From: Bacteroidetes bacterium QS_8_68_28
GTDB taxonomy: Bacteria > Bacteroidota > Rhodothermia > Rhodothermales > Salinibacteraceae
DNA length: 43,438 nt
Reading direction: 5' to 3'
Assembly (NCBI GenBank): GCA_003022485.1
Contig: PXTS01000056.1
Location: 1 to 43,438 of the forward strand
Part shown: piece after piece, positions 17,302-26,053 of the stretch
Numbering within the stretch: position 1 is the first letter of the stretch
How the letters are laid out: the number at the start of each line of letters is the position of its first letter
The notes under the pieces: generated by a model
Told to the model about the DNA's origin: nothing
Databases searched by the model: none
What the model saw: the letters and a program-made list of their open reading frames with translations, nothing else
Translations under genes and position numbers: made by a program

Positions 17302-17335
17302 GGTTCGTGGGTTTTTGTTCGGGGGTCGTTTCTCG
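17302..17335 (-). repeat. A/C-rich leader repeats before the rhomboid start
   Basis: In gene sense the stretch CCCCCGAACAAAAACCCACG followed by AACC runs into the ATG. It belongs to the same class as the other start-abutting repeats; no clear complementary arm was found. Confidence 0.5.
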
Positions 17336-17473
17336 TGGCGGCCGTGCCCGGCCGGGAGTCGCCCCAGAAGGTCCCTCCGCAGCAGCCCGCCGCGCGAAGC
17401 GGATAGAATGTCGGTTCCAAACATAAGGGACAGGCGCCTCGCGCTCTATTCGCCCGAAGCAAAATTACGATAG

Positions 17474-18367
17474 ATGGACGATCTCTCGAACGCTTCCGAA
17501 GACCCCGCTCCCGGCGCAATCCAGCACGTTGCCTTGCTCAGCGCGGGGCGTCCCGCCGCCTCGTCACTGGCGTTGGCGTGGAAGGCCGCCCGGCCCGAGC
17601 TGACCGTCACCGGCCTGGGCGCCCCCGATGCGCTCGAAGCCGCCGAGGCCGCCGGCGCCATCGATCGCAAGGCCGCCTCGCTCGACGCGGCGGTGGCGGG
17701 GGCGGACCTCGTGGTGCTGACGGGTCGCCTCATCACCGCGCTGCGCCGCTTGGAGGAACTGGCCTCCCAGTTGGAGCCGGGTACGCTCGTCACCGACACC
17801 GGCGCGGTGAAGCGGCCCATCACCCGCCACGCCGCCGAGACGTTGCCTGGGGGCGTGCCGTTCGTCGGTGGCCACCCAGTGCCCGCGACCCGCGCAGAGG
17901 CGCCACCCCCCAGCGCCGACGCGGCGCGCTTCGATGGAGGCACGTACTTTCTCTGTCCGCCCGAGGCAGACGGCGGCGGAGAAGCGGAACTGCGCGAGCG
18001 CCACCCCGACCTGTGCGCGCTCGTCGAGGCCACCGGCGCGGAGAGGCGCGTGCTGCCCGCCGCGCGCCACGACCGCCTCGCCGCCACTGCGCGCGACCTG
18101 CCCGCCTTCCTCTCCGCTGCGCTGACGGAGGTTGCCAGCGACGAGGGCGACCACGCGGCACTCCGCGCGCTCATGCCACCGGCCTACCGCTCGCTCGTCT
18201 GGGGCCGCGAGGGGCCCTCGCCCGAGACGCGCGAGGAGTTGACCGGCAACGAAGGCCCCCTCCTCGACGCCCTGGGGCGCTACGTGCGCGCCCTCCAGAC
18301 CGCGCGCCGCCACCTCGCCGCCGGCGACCTCGACGCGGCGCTCGGCTTGGGAGATGGTGGATCGTAG
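17474..18367 (+). CDS. Prephenate dehydrogenase-like protein (TyrA family) with degenerate NAD motif
   Basis: 297 aa. Prephenate dehydrogenase makes 4-hydroxyphenylpyruvate for tyrosine. The central motifs are recognisable: LVTDTGAVKRPI (family VTDVGSVKxxI) and PFVGGHPVPATRAEAP (family FIGGHPMAGxExSG). The N-terminal Rossmann motif is altered: HVALLSAGRPAASSLALAW, where GxGxxG would be expected. The C-terminal part is helical, as in the family. The last residues (GLGDGGS) and the stop codon are encoded inside the first arm of the inverted repeat that precedes gcvT. It may be a real TyrA with weak NAD binding, or a derived relative with another role. Confidence 0.75.
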   Translation: MDDLSNASEDPAPGAIQHVALLSAGRPAASSLALAWKAARPELTVTGLGAPDALEAAEAAGAIDRKAASLDAAVAGADLVVLTGRLITALRRLEELASQLEPGTLVTDTGAVKRPITRHAAETLPGGVPFVGGHPVPATRAEAPPPSADAARFDGGTYFLCPPEADGGGEAELRERHPDLCALVEATGAERRVLPAARHDRLAATARDLPAFLSAALTEVASDEGDHAALRALMPPAYRSLVWGREGPSPETREELTGNEGPLLDALGRYVRALQTARRHLAAGDLDAALGLGDGGS

Positions 18368-18424
18368 ATGGAGGATGGTTTTCACTTGGCAACGCGACAG
18401 CGGGACGAAAACCATCCACCATCA
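18353..18424 (+). repeat. Stop-to-start inverted repeat between the TyrA-like gene and gcvT
   Basis: GATGGTGGAT (18353-18362) and GGATGGTTTTC (18373-18383) pair with GAAAACCATCCACCATC (18407-18423). The first arm overlaps the upstream stop codon. Further A/C/G-rich repeats (GCGAGC units, CTACCATCGAGCG) fill 18425-18490 before the gcvT start at 18575. Confidence 0.8.
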
Positions 18425-18574
18425 AGCGAGCCGCAAGCGAGCGGGCTATCTACCATCGAGCGAGCAACGCGAGCGGGCGAACCGGCGGACGAACACATTC
18501 CTCAAACGCGCGGCGTTGACCTTCCGCTCCCGCCGCACTACCCTTTACGGACGCTCTCGCTTCCCCACGCCCCC

Positions 18575-19684
18575 ATGCCCGACGTGCTCAAGCAAACCCC
18601 GCTGCACGACCGCCACGAGGCGCTCGGCTCCAAAATGACCGACTTCGGCGGCTTCGATATGCCCGTGCAGTACGACTCGATCATCGAAGAACATCACGCG
18701 GTACGCGGGCAGGCCGGCCTCTTCGACATCAGCCACATGGGCGAGATCTTCGCGCGCGGCCCTCAGGCCTTCGACTTCGTGCAGCACCTCGTCACCAATG
18801 ACGCCTCGACCCTCTACGACGGGCGCGTGATGTACACAGCCATGTGCACCCCCGAGGGCGGCGTCCTCGACGATCTGGTCGTCTACCGACTCGCGGAAGA
18901 GGAGTACATGCTGGTCGTCAACGCGGCCAACATCGAAAAAGACTTCGCCTGGATGCAGTCTTGCAACGAGGCGGGCGCCGAGTTGGAGAACGCCTCCGAC
19001 GAGACGGCCCTGCTGGCGCTTCAAGGACCGCGTTCGTTCGAGATCCTCTCGGGGCTCACCGACGCGCCCGTCGAGAAACTCAGCTTTTACCACTCGCTGG
19101 ACGTACCCGGCGGTGCGTTCTTCGGGTCGGAGCGCGCGACGCTCTCCTACACCGGCTACACCGGCGAGAAGGGGCTCGAAATCTACTGCGACGCCGAGCG
19201 CGCCCCCGCCGTGTGGGACGCCATTCTGGAGGAGGGCGAGGACCGGGGGCTCAAGCCGGTGGGCCTCGGGGCGCGCGACACGCTGCGCCTGGAGGCAGGC
19301 CTCTGCCTCTATGGTCAGGACCTGACCGAAGAGACCAATCCCATCGAAGCGGGCCTCGGCTGGGTTGTCAAACCCGAGGCCGGCGATTTCGTGGGCCGCG
19401 ACACCTTGAAGAAGCTCAAAGAAGAAGGCCCCCGTCGCAAGCTGGTGGGCTTCGTCGCCGTCGAGCGCGGCATCCCACGCCACGGGCAGGCGCTTCTCGA
19501 CGCGAATGAAGAAGAGATCGGCACCGTCACCAGCGGCACGCAGTCGCCTGTGCTCGAACAAGGCATCGGCCTCGGCTACGTGCCTAACGCGGAGCGTTTT
19601 ACCAACGAAGGCAGCACGGTCAAGGTGCAGGGCCGCCGCCGCACGCTCATCGCCGAGGTGCGCAACACGCCGTTTTACAAGTGA
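18575..19684 (+). CDS. gcvT: Aminomethyltransferase, T protein of the glycine cleavage system
   Basis: 369 aa, transfers the aminomethyl carbon from the lipoylated H protein to tetrahydrofolate. Start at the ATG 18575 (MPDVLKQTPLHDRHEALGSK); the open frame upstream is spacer. Family features: FGGFDMPVQYDSIIEEHHAV, GLFDISHMGEI, TAMCTPEGGVLDDLVVYRL with the catalytic Asp, SYTGYTGEKGLEIY, GLGARDTLRLEAGLCLYGQD, and the C-terminal barrel GTVTSGTQSPVLEQGIGLGY. gcvH and gcvP are not in the window. It is preceded by an inverted-repeat spacer and followed directly by the G/T arm of the next one. Confidence 0.96.
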   Translation: MPDVLKQTPLHDRHEALGSKMTDFGGFDMPVQYDSIIEEHHAVRGQAGLFDISHMGEIFARGPQAFDFVQHLVTNDASTLYDGRVMYTAMCTPEGGVLDDLVVYRLAEEEYMLVVNAANIEKDFAWMQSCNEAGAELENASDETALLALQGPRSFEILSGLTDAPVEKLSFYHSLDVPGGAFFGSERATLSYTGYTGEKGLEIYCDAERAPAVWDAILEEGEDRGLKPVGLGARDTLRLEAGLCLYGQDLTEETNPIEAGLGWVVKPEAGDFVGRDTLKKLKEEGPRRKLVGFVAVERGIPRHGQALLDANEEEIGTVTSGTQSPVLEQGIGLGYVPNAERFTNEGSTVKVQGRRRTLIAEVRNTPFYK

Positions 19685-19906
19685 GTTTGGGGGTGCGGGA
19701 GTTTGGGGGTGAGCGTACGGTTTCGTTTTTTGTAGCGCGTCACGTCAGAGCCGAGCCGTGAGGCTTCCTTTCGGGCTCTTCGCCCGCCACGAAGTTCGTG
19801 CTGCCGACGCCCTCTTTCGCCGCCATCGTCCTCGCCAAACTTGGCGTAACCCTTGCGCTCCGAGAACTCCCGCACCCCCACACTCCCACACTCCCAAACC
19901 CCAAAC
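19685..19906 (+). repeat. Stop-to-start inverted repeat between gcvT and comB
   Basis: The first arm begins immediately after the gcvT TGA: TGGGGGTGCGGGAGTT (19688-19703). Its exact 16-bp inverted copy AACTCCCGCACCCCCA lies at 19865-19880, and the second arm continues as CACTCCCACACTCCCAAACC then CCAAAC up to the comB ATG at 19907. The loop of about 160 nt shows no gene. This is the clearest example of the element filling a gap exactly from stop to start. Confidence 0.9.
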
Positions 19907-20689
19907 ATGAACGCCGAAGTATTTCTCACCAGCGAGACGGTCGAGGAGGCTGACCTGACGGGCCGCACCGTCGTCGTGATCGACGTGCTGCGCGCCTGCT
20001 CGACCATCGTGACGGCGCTGGCGAACGGGGCGCGCGCGGTCCTGCCGGTCACGGACATGGCCGAGGCCGGGCGTATTGCCTCGAACCTGGACCGCGACGT
20101 GTACCGCCTGGGCGGGGAGCAGGGCGGCGAGAAGATCGAGGGCTACGACTTGGGCAACTCGCCGCACGACTACACGCGCGAGACCGTCGAGGAGCGCGAC
20201 GTCATTCTCAACACCAGCAACGGCACGCTCGCCCTCGCCCGCGCTCAAAGCGCCGACGAGCTCCTGGTGGGCTGCTTCCTCAACGCCGAGCGCGTGGTCG
20301 AGCGCGTCCGGGCCGCCGGGCGCGACGTGACGCTCGTCTGCGCGGGGCAGTCCGGCCGCATCTCGCTGGAAGACACCCTCTGCGCGGGGCTTCTCTTGCA
20401 CCGCCTCTGGGGCGGCGACGAGCCGACCGTCACGACCGACACGGCGCACGTGGCCTTTTCGCAGTACGTGCGCGACCGCGACGACGTGGCCGGAGCGCTG
20501 CGCCGCTCGGACAACGCCCGCCGCCTCGCCGACCTGGGCGCCGAGGAGGACGTGCGCTACTGCATGGACGTGGACGCCCTCCCGCTCCTGCCGCGCTTTT
20601 CGGAAAACCGCCTGCGGCCCGTCGAAGAGCCCGCCGAAAGGCGCCCCGCTGGCCGAACGCGCCTGAACGGGCGCCGAGGTCAGAAGTAG
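19907..20689 (+). CDS. comB: 2-phosphosulfolactate phosphatase (ComB family)
   Basis: 260 aa. ComB hydrolyses 2-phosphosulfolactate to sulfolactate, known from coenzyme M synthesis in methanogens and also present in many bacteria. Motifs: TVVVIDVLRACSTIVTAL near the N-terminus, GEQGGEKIEGYDLGNSP, LNTSNGTLAL and TLVCAGQSGRISLEDTLCAG, typical of the family. Start is the ATG at 19907 at the repeat junction. The last 10 bp overlap the 3' end of the outer-membrane protein remnant on the other strand. No comA or comC is nearby. In this lineage a role in sulfolactate or sulfonolipid metabolism is a guess. Confidence 0.92.
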   Translation: MNAEVFLTSETVEEADLTGRTVVVIDVLRACSTIVTALANGARAVLPVTDMAEAGRIASNLDRDVYRLGGEQGGEKIEGYDLGNSPHDYTRETVEERDVILNTSNGTLALARAQSADELLVGCFLNAERVVERVRAAGRDVTLVCAGQSGRISLEDTLCAGLLLHRLWGGDEPTVTTDTAHVAFSQYVRDRDDVAGALRRSDNARRLADLGAEEDVRYCMDVDALPLLPRFSENRLRPVEEPAERRPAGRTRLNGRRGQK

Positions 20690-21174
20690 TAGTGCAGGCC
20701 CAGCTCGGCCAGGGGAACTACCTCGTTCCGGTCGAGCACGGCCGAGCGCTGCACGAGGTAGCTGAGGCTGGCCCCGCCGCCGAGGCCGAGCCGCCGGGCG
20801 AAACGGTACTCCCCGCCCAGCGACGCAAAAATCGTGTACCCGCGGTTGCGCTCGCTCTCCTGGTAAACGGGTTGGTGAAATTGGACCCGCGAAACAGCGA
20901 CGCGCCCCCGGCGACGTAGAAGTTGTACGACGGCTGCACGTAGAGCTTGTAGAGCAGCCGCCCGCCGCCCGTGATTTCGTCACTGGGGGGAACGGAAACC
21001 CCGGCGACCTGCGCCGTGAAGCGCTCCGTCAGCGCGTAGCGCACGCTCAAGCCGTAGAGCTGCGAGAGGCGCACGCCCACGCCCCAGCGGCGCGCCTCTT
21101 CTTCGGCGGAAGCCGAGGCTTGCGCCGAGGAGTCCGCCGGTTGCTGGGCGCGTTTTAGTTTAAGCGTCGGGGAT
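20680..21174 (-). pseudogene. Outer-membrane beta-barrel protein, frameshifted and lacking a signal peptide
   Basis: The minus-strand frame around 21080-20888 reads WGVGVRLSQLYGLSVRYALT, LTERFTAQVAGVS and YKLYVQPSYNFYVAGGASLF, strand-like repeats of a small outer-membrane barrel. After FRG the other frame continues with FHQPVYQESERNRGYTIFAS, EYRFARRLGLGGGASLSYLV and finally ELGLHYYF with the terminal aromatic residue expected of a barrel. One extra G in a GGG run near 20889 would restore the frame. Upstream, the frame runs into a stop at about 21190 after QQPADSSAQASASAEEEAR with no start or signal peptide. So it is damaged at the N-terminus as well, unless the sequence contains two errors. 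Confidence 0.65.
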
Positions 21175-21319
21175 CGCCCGCGTCAAGGATGGCGGCGCCC
21201 GCCGTGTGGACTTTCCGCATGGTGCGGCGTATGTTTGAAGAAGAACGCGGCAACGCTCCGGCCTCTCTCGCCGGCGCGCCTGCTTCGCTCGCCTCTGCGT
21301 TCGTCTCGCCTTTCGCGTC

Positions 21320-24027
21320 ATGGCCAAAAACGACGGCTCTACAACCGCCCCGCTGATCCCGGCGCGCCGCAAAAAGGAGGTGCTGGGCCTCATCCTCATC
21401 GCCCTGGCAGTGCTCCTCTCGCTGGCGCTGCTGACCTGGGACCCCGCTGACGCGGCCCTCGCCGAGCGCTTCTCGATGCAGGCAGTCGTGAGTCCCAGCG
21501 ACGCGAACGCGCAGAACGCCCTCGGCCACCTCGGGGCCGCCCTCGCCCGCGCGCTCGTGCCCGGCTTCCTCGGCTACACGATGCTGGCCGTGACCACGCT
21601 GGTCGGCGTCTGGGGCTACGTCGTGCTGCGCCGCCGCCCGCCGGGGGCCCTCCCGCTGCTGACGGTGCTGACGGGCGCGGGCACCTTCCTGGCTGCCTGC
21701 CTGCTCGGCTGGTTCAGCCAGACGCTCGGGGCGAATCTGCTGCCCTACGGCGGGCGCGTCGGGATCGGCGTGGCCGGCTGGATGCAGCGCGTGCTCGGGG
21801 AGGTCGGCTCGCTGATCGTGCTGGTCGTGCTCCTGAGCGTGACGGGGCTGCTGGCCGTCGACCACGACCTCCAGCGTTCGATGGACCGCCTGGAAGCGGG
21901 CCTGCGCGGCCTCCGCGAAAGCGCCGCCGCGTTCTTCGCTGCCATCGGCACGCGCTGGCGGTCCTTCCGCGAGGAACGCCGGAAGCGCCGCACGAAGCGC
22001 CGCCGCGAGCGCGAGGCCCGGCGCAAAGAAGAACAGCAGCGGGACTCCCCCCGGCAGCAGCGGGACGAGGAGCCGGCGGCGCCCCGCGAGAAGAACGAAA
22101 CGACGCCTGCACGCGGCGATGCCCCCGACGAGCACCAGACGTCCGCCCCGACGCGCCCGCTCCCCACACGCCGCGCGCGTGCCGGCGGCTCGATGCGCGT
22201 CAACGAAATGTACCGTCCCGGCGCGGCCCCGCCTGAGGAGGCCCCGCCCGAGAAACCCTCGCCGGAAGAGAGTTCGCCGGAGGTCCCTTCGCAACAACCC
22301 CGGGCGCGGCAGCGCCCGACCCCCGAGCAACGGTCGCCCGGCTCTGAACCGCAGCCGCCGCAATCGCAGCCGCCGCAAGAGGCGCCGCCGGAACCGCCCC
22401 GCGACGACGCGCCCCAGCACGAAACCTCCCCAGACGACGCCCCGCGTGAGGTGGCGATGGAGGTGCAAAAGCAGGTCGAGGAAGAACGCGCCGACGACCT
22501 CGACGAGCACCACGACGCCCCCGCGCAGGAAGCCGTGCCGTACACGTTTCCCCCCCTCGACCTTCTCGACGAAAAGACCGAAAGCGACGAGGGCGCCACG
22601 CAGGAGGAGCTCGAGGAAAACAAGCGCATCCTCCTTGACAAGCTCGGCACCTACGACGTGGAAATCGAGTCCATCACGGCGGTGGTGGGGCCAACGGTCA
22701 CGCGCTACGAACTGCTACCCGCGCCGGGCGTCAAGGTCAGCAAAATTAAGAATCTCGAAGACGATCTGGCGATGGCGATGGCTGCCCCGTCGATCCGCGT
22801 GATCGCGCCGATTCCCGGCAAGAAGGCCGTCGGCGTGGAGATCCCGAACCGCAACCGCGAGCTGGTGCGGCTGCGAGGCGTCCTCGGCACCAAAAAGTTC
22901 CGCGACTCCGGCGCGGACCTGCCCGTGGCGATGGGCAAATCCATCGAGGGCGAAGTCTTCATCGAAGACCTCGCTACGATGCCGCACCTGCTGATCGCCG
23001 GGGCGACCGGCGCGGGCAAGTCCGTGGGCCTCAACGCCATGCTGACGGGTCTGATCTACGCGCGCCACCCCGACGACCTGAAGTTCATCCTCATCGACCC
23101 GAAAAAAATCGAGCTGCGCCAGTATTCGCTCCTGGCCGACCACTACATCGCCTCGCCGGAGCCCAGGGCGTCTTCGAAAGCTGCGAAAAGGAAATGGAGG
23201 AGCGCTACGACCTCCTGGCGAAGGCGGGCGTGCGCTCGATCAGTGGCTACAACGAGAAGTTCGACGCCGGCGAGCTGCCGGACGGCGAAGGCCACCGCCG
23301 GATGCCCTTCCTCGTGGTGGTCGTCGACGAACTGGCGGACCTGATGATGACCGCCGGCAGCGAGATCGAGGGCCCCATCGCCCGGCTGGCCCAGATGGCG
23401 CGCGCGGTCGGCATCCACCTCGTGCTGGCCACGCAGCGGCCCTCGGTGGACGTGATTACCGGCATCATCAAGGCCAACTTTCCCTCGCGCATGGCCTACC
23501 AGGTCGCCTCGCGCGTGGACTCGCGCACCATCCTCGACCAGGGCGGGGCCGAAGGGCTCGTCGGCAACGGCGACCTGCTCTACATGCACGGCTCGGCCCT
23601 GAAGCGCCTGCAGGGCCCCTTCGTTTCAGTCGACGAGGTGGACCGCGTGACCGAGGCGGTCGCCGACCAGGCCCCGCGCGAGGCGTACACGCTCCCCTCC
23701 CTCGAAGATGAGGGCGAACTCGACACCCTGCTGGGCGTGGACGAGACCGACGAGCTGTTCGAAAAGGCCGCCCATGTCATCGTGCGGGGCCAGCGCGGGA
23801 GCGTGTCGCTCTTGCAGCGCAAGCTCTCGGTGGGCTACACGCGCGCAGCCCGCATCGTCGACCAGCTCGAAGAGGCCGGTATCGTCGGCGCCTTCGCCGG
23901 GACGAAAGCCCGCGAGGTGATGGTCGACGACGAGGAAGAGCTCGAGCGCCTCCTGGCAGGGGAAGCCCTTTCGGAGAAGAAAGATGACGCGGACGAAGAG
24001 GAGGGCGGCGCGAGCGAGACGTCGTAG
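21320..24027 (+). pseudogene. ftsK: DNA translocase FtsK, split by a small deletion and frameshift in the motor domain
   Basis: FtsK pumps chromosomal DNA through the division septum. The first part (from the ATG at 21320) has four membrane segments (about residues 21-40, 81-103, 110-132, 161-180), a charged then Pro/Glu-rich linker (190-415), the alpha domain and the Walker A loop GATGAGKS (561-568), then IDPKKIELRQYSLLADHYIA. At 23153-23160 the frame is lost. The neighbouring frame continues from 23161 with AQGVFESCEKEMEERYDLLA, Walker B VVVVDELADLM, the ATQRPSVDVI segment and the winged-helix gamma domain (VGYTRAARIVDQLEEAGIVG). About a dozen residues normally found at the junction are missing, so it is a deletion, not just a one-base slip. 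The second part could start at the ATG at 23194 but would lack Walker A. Confidence 0.88.
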
Positions 24028-24059
24028 ACGGGGAAGGGTCCGCTGGCATTCACTCGCTC

Positions 24060-24137
24060 GATAGTGGATGGATTTTCAGTAGGCCGAATGCGCCAGCAAA
24101 CTAAAACCCATTTACTATCCACAATCCACCCCTCGCC
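24060..24137 (+). repeat. Stop-to-start inverted repeat before purK
   Basis: GATAGTGGATGG (24060-24071) plus the following ATTTTCAGT pair imperfectly with ACTAAAACCCATTTACTATC (24100-24119); the outer GATAGT/ACTATC and the ATGG/CCAT and TTTT/AAAA blocks match. The second arm continues A/C-rich (CACAATCCACCCC) to the purK ATG. Confidence 0.7.
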
Positions 24138-25376
24138 ATGCCGTCCCCCCAGTCGCAAACCGTTCCCGACGCGAACTCCCAACAGGGCGACGAACTGTTT
24201 CCCACGCTTGGCATCTTAGGCGGCGGGCAGCTCGGCAAAATGATGGCGCAGGCGGCGCTCCAGATGGGCCTCGGCGCGCGCCTGCTCTCTCCGAAAGACG
24301 CCGGCCCCATGCGGGGCTTCGCGGGCGCGCAGGTCGGCGACTGGCGCGACCCCGGCGTGCTGCAAAACTTCGCCGACGGCTGCGACGCCGTCACCGTCGA
24401 GAGCGAGTGGGCCCCCGCCGCCGAGGCGCGCGATGCGTTGCCCCAGCAGGTAGACGTGTGGCCGTCGCCGCACACGCTGCGCCTCATCAGCCACAAGGGG
24501 CGGCAGAAGGCGCACCTGCGCGAGGCCGGCCTGCCCGTGCCCGACTTCCGCAACTGCGAAACGCTCTCGGGCGCGCTCGACGCTGCCGACGCGCTGGGCT
24601 ACCCGGTCGTGGCCAAGCAGTACGAGGGCTCCTACGACGGCTACGGCAACGCAACCTGCTCTGGAGCAGGCGACCTGCGCGCCGCCTGGGACGACCTCGC
24701 GGCCGAAAGCGACACGGGCGGCCCCGACGGGCTTATGATCGAGCAGTTCGCCGACTTCGAGCGCGAGCTGGCCGTCCTCGTCGCGCGGACCCCCGGCGGC
24801 AAAAGCGCGGCCTACCCGGTCGTCCACACCGAGCAGCGCGACCACCGCTGCCACGCCGTTCTCGCCCCCGCGCCTGACTTGGACGACGATACTCAACGGC
24901 AGGAAGCGCAGCGCGTGGCCGCCGAGGCCGCTGCGGCCGTTGAAGGGGTCGGCATCACGGCGGTGGAGCTGTTCGAGATGAAATCCTCCGCCGAAGGCGG
25001 GGAAACGCCGGATGGCAAGCTGCTCGTCAACGAACTGGCCCCGCGCCCGCACAACACGGGGCACTACACCATCGAGGCGTGCCCCGCCTCGCAGTTCGAG
25101 AATCACGTGCGCGCCGTGCTGGGCCTGCCGCTGGGCGACCCGTCGCTGCGCGTGCCTCGCGCGGTGATGGTCAACGTGCTGGGTGAGCGCAAGGGCACCC
25201 CGCCGCGCTTCGGCGGCGTGCGCGAGGCCCTCGGCGTCGAGGGCGCGCGCGTCCACGTCTACGGCAAGCCCGCAGTGCGAAAAAACCGCAAGCTGGGCCA
25301 CGTCACCGCCACCGGCGCGGACCTCGCGGGCACCCGCCAGCGCGCCGAGCAGGCCGCTGAAAAGATCGCCCTCTGA
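24138..25376 (+). CDS. purK: 5-(carboxyamino)imidazole ribonucleotide synthase
   Basis: 412-aa ATP-grasp enzyme that makes N5-CAIR from AIR, ATP and bicarbonate. Motifs: LGILGGGQLGKMMAQAALQM (N-terminal nucleotide-binding start), YPVVAKQYEGSYDGYGNATC (ATP-grasp lysine and glycine loop), GLMIEQFADFERELAVLVAR, and the metal/substrate loop VNELAPRPHNTGHYTIEAC. The C-terminal PurK domain ends AEKIAL. The N-terminal 20 residues before the Rossmann start are not conserved. purE follows after 18 bp and performs the next step, so the two are surely co-expressed. Confidence 0.97.
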   Translation: MPSPQSQTVPDANSQQGDELFPTLGILGGGQLGKMMAQAALQMGLGARLLSPKDAGPMRGFAGAQVGDWRDPGVLQNFADGCDAVTVESEWAPAAEARDALPQQVDVWPSPHTLRLISHKGRQKAHLREAGLPVPDFRNCETLSGALDAADALGYPVVAKQYEGSYDGYGNATCSGAGDLRAAWDDLAAESDTGGPDGLMIEQFADFERELAVLVARTPGGKSAAYPVVHTEQRDHRCHAVLAPAPDLDDDTQRQEAQRVAAEAAAAVEGVGITAVELFEMKSSAEGGETPDGKLLVNELAPRPHNTGHYTIEACPASQFENHVRAVLGLPLGDPSLRVPRAVMVNVLGERKGTPPRFGGVREALGVEGARVHVYGKPAVRKNRKLGHVTATGADLAGTRQRAEQAAEKIAL

Positions 25377-25394
25377 CATTCTCGCCCTCCTCCA

Positions 25395-25937
25395 ATGCCC
25401 GACAGTCCCATCCAAGACCCAAAACCCAAAACTCAAGATCCGACCGTCGGGGTGGCGATGGGAAGCGAATCGGACCTGCCAACCATGCAGGACGCCGCTG
25501 ACGTGCTCAACGACTTCGACGTGCCCTACGAGATGCGCGTCCTTTCGGCGCACCGCACGCCCGGCGCGATGCACGAGTACGCCCGGAGCGCCGCCGGGCG
25601 CGGGATCGAAGTCATCATTGCCGGGGCGGGCAAGGCGGCGCACCTGCCCGGCATGATCGCCGCCTCGACGACGCTGCCGGTGCTGGGCGTGCCTGTCTCC
25701 ACCAGCGATCTCGGCGGAATGGACTCGCTGCTCTCGGTCGTGCAGATGCCTGGCGGCGTGCCGGTGGGCACCCTCGCCATCGGCGGGGCGAAAAACGCCG
25801 GCCTCCTGGCGGTGCAGATCTTGGCAACGAGGCGGCCGGAACTGCGCGAAGCGCTCGCTGAGTACAAGCAGCGCCTCCGCGAAAAGGCCGAGGCGATGGA
25901 CCGGCGCGTGACGGAACGGCAGACCGCGGACGGTTGA
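25395..25937 (+). CDS. purE: N5-carboxyaminoimidazole ribonucleotide mutase
   Basis: 180 aa, class I PurE, which converts N5-CAIR to CAIR. Core: [37 protein letters not shown] (catalytic His), [20 protein letters not shown] and [20 protein letters not shown]. The first 15 residues ([15 protein letters not shown]) are not part of the fold and are encoded by ACCCAAAACCCAAAACTCAA-like repeats at 25419-25443, the same repeat class that elsewhere sits just before start codons. Here the repeat has been read into the protein. It pairs with purK in the PurK-PurE route. Confidence 0.97.
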   Translation: MPDSPIQDPKPKTQDPTVGVAMGSESDLPTMQDAADVLNDFDVPYEMRVLSAHRTPGAMHEYARSAAGRGIEVIIAGAGKAAHLPGMIAASTTLPVLGVPVSTSDLGGMDSLLSVVQMPGGVPVGTLAIGGAKNAGLLAVQILATRRPELREALAEYKQRLREKAEAMDRRVTERQTADG

Positions 25938-26053
25938 CGGCGGGCGCGCCGCTTTTCGCTGGGCAAAAGCAACGCGCTGCTCCTTGGCGGTCCCAGACCG
26001 TTTCTTCGCTCGGGCCCGGCTTTTCCTTTTGCCTCTGCCCTCCTCTGCATGAC

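Noticed and set aside
21155-22513. Minus-strand open frame of 452 codons
   Set aside because: Antisense to the N-terminal half of ftsK; Arg/Gly-rich translation without family motifs.
23153-23194. Programmed ribosomal frameshift in ftsK
   Set aside because: No slippery heptamer at the junction, and residues are missing as well as the frame being shifted.
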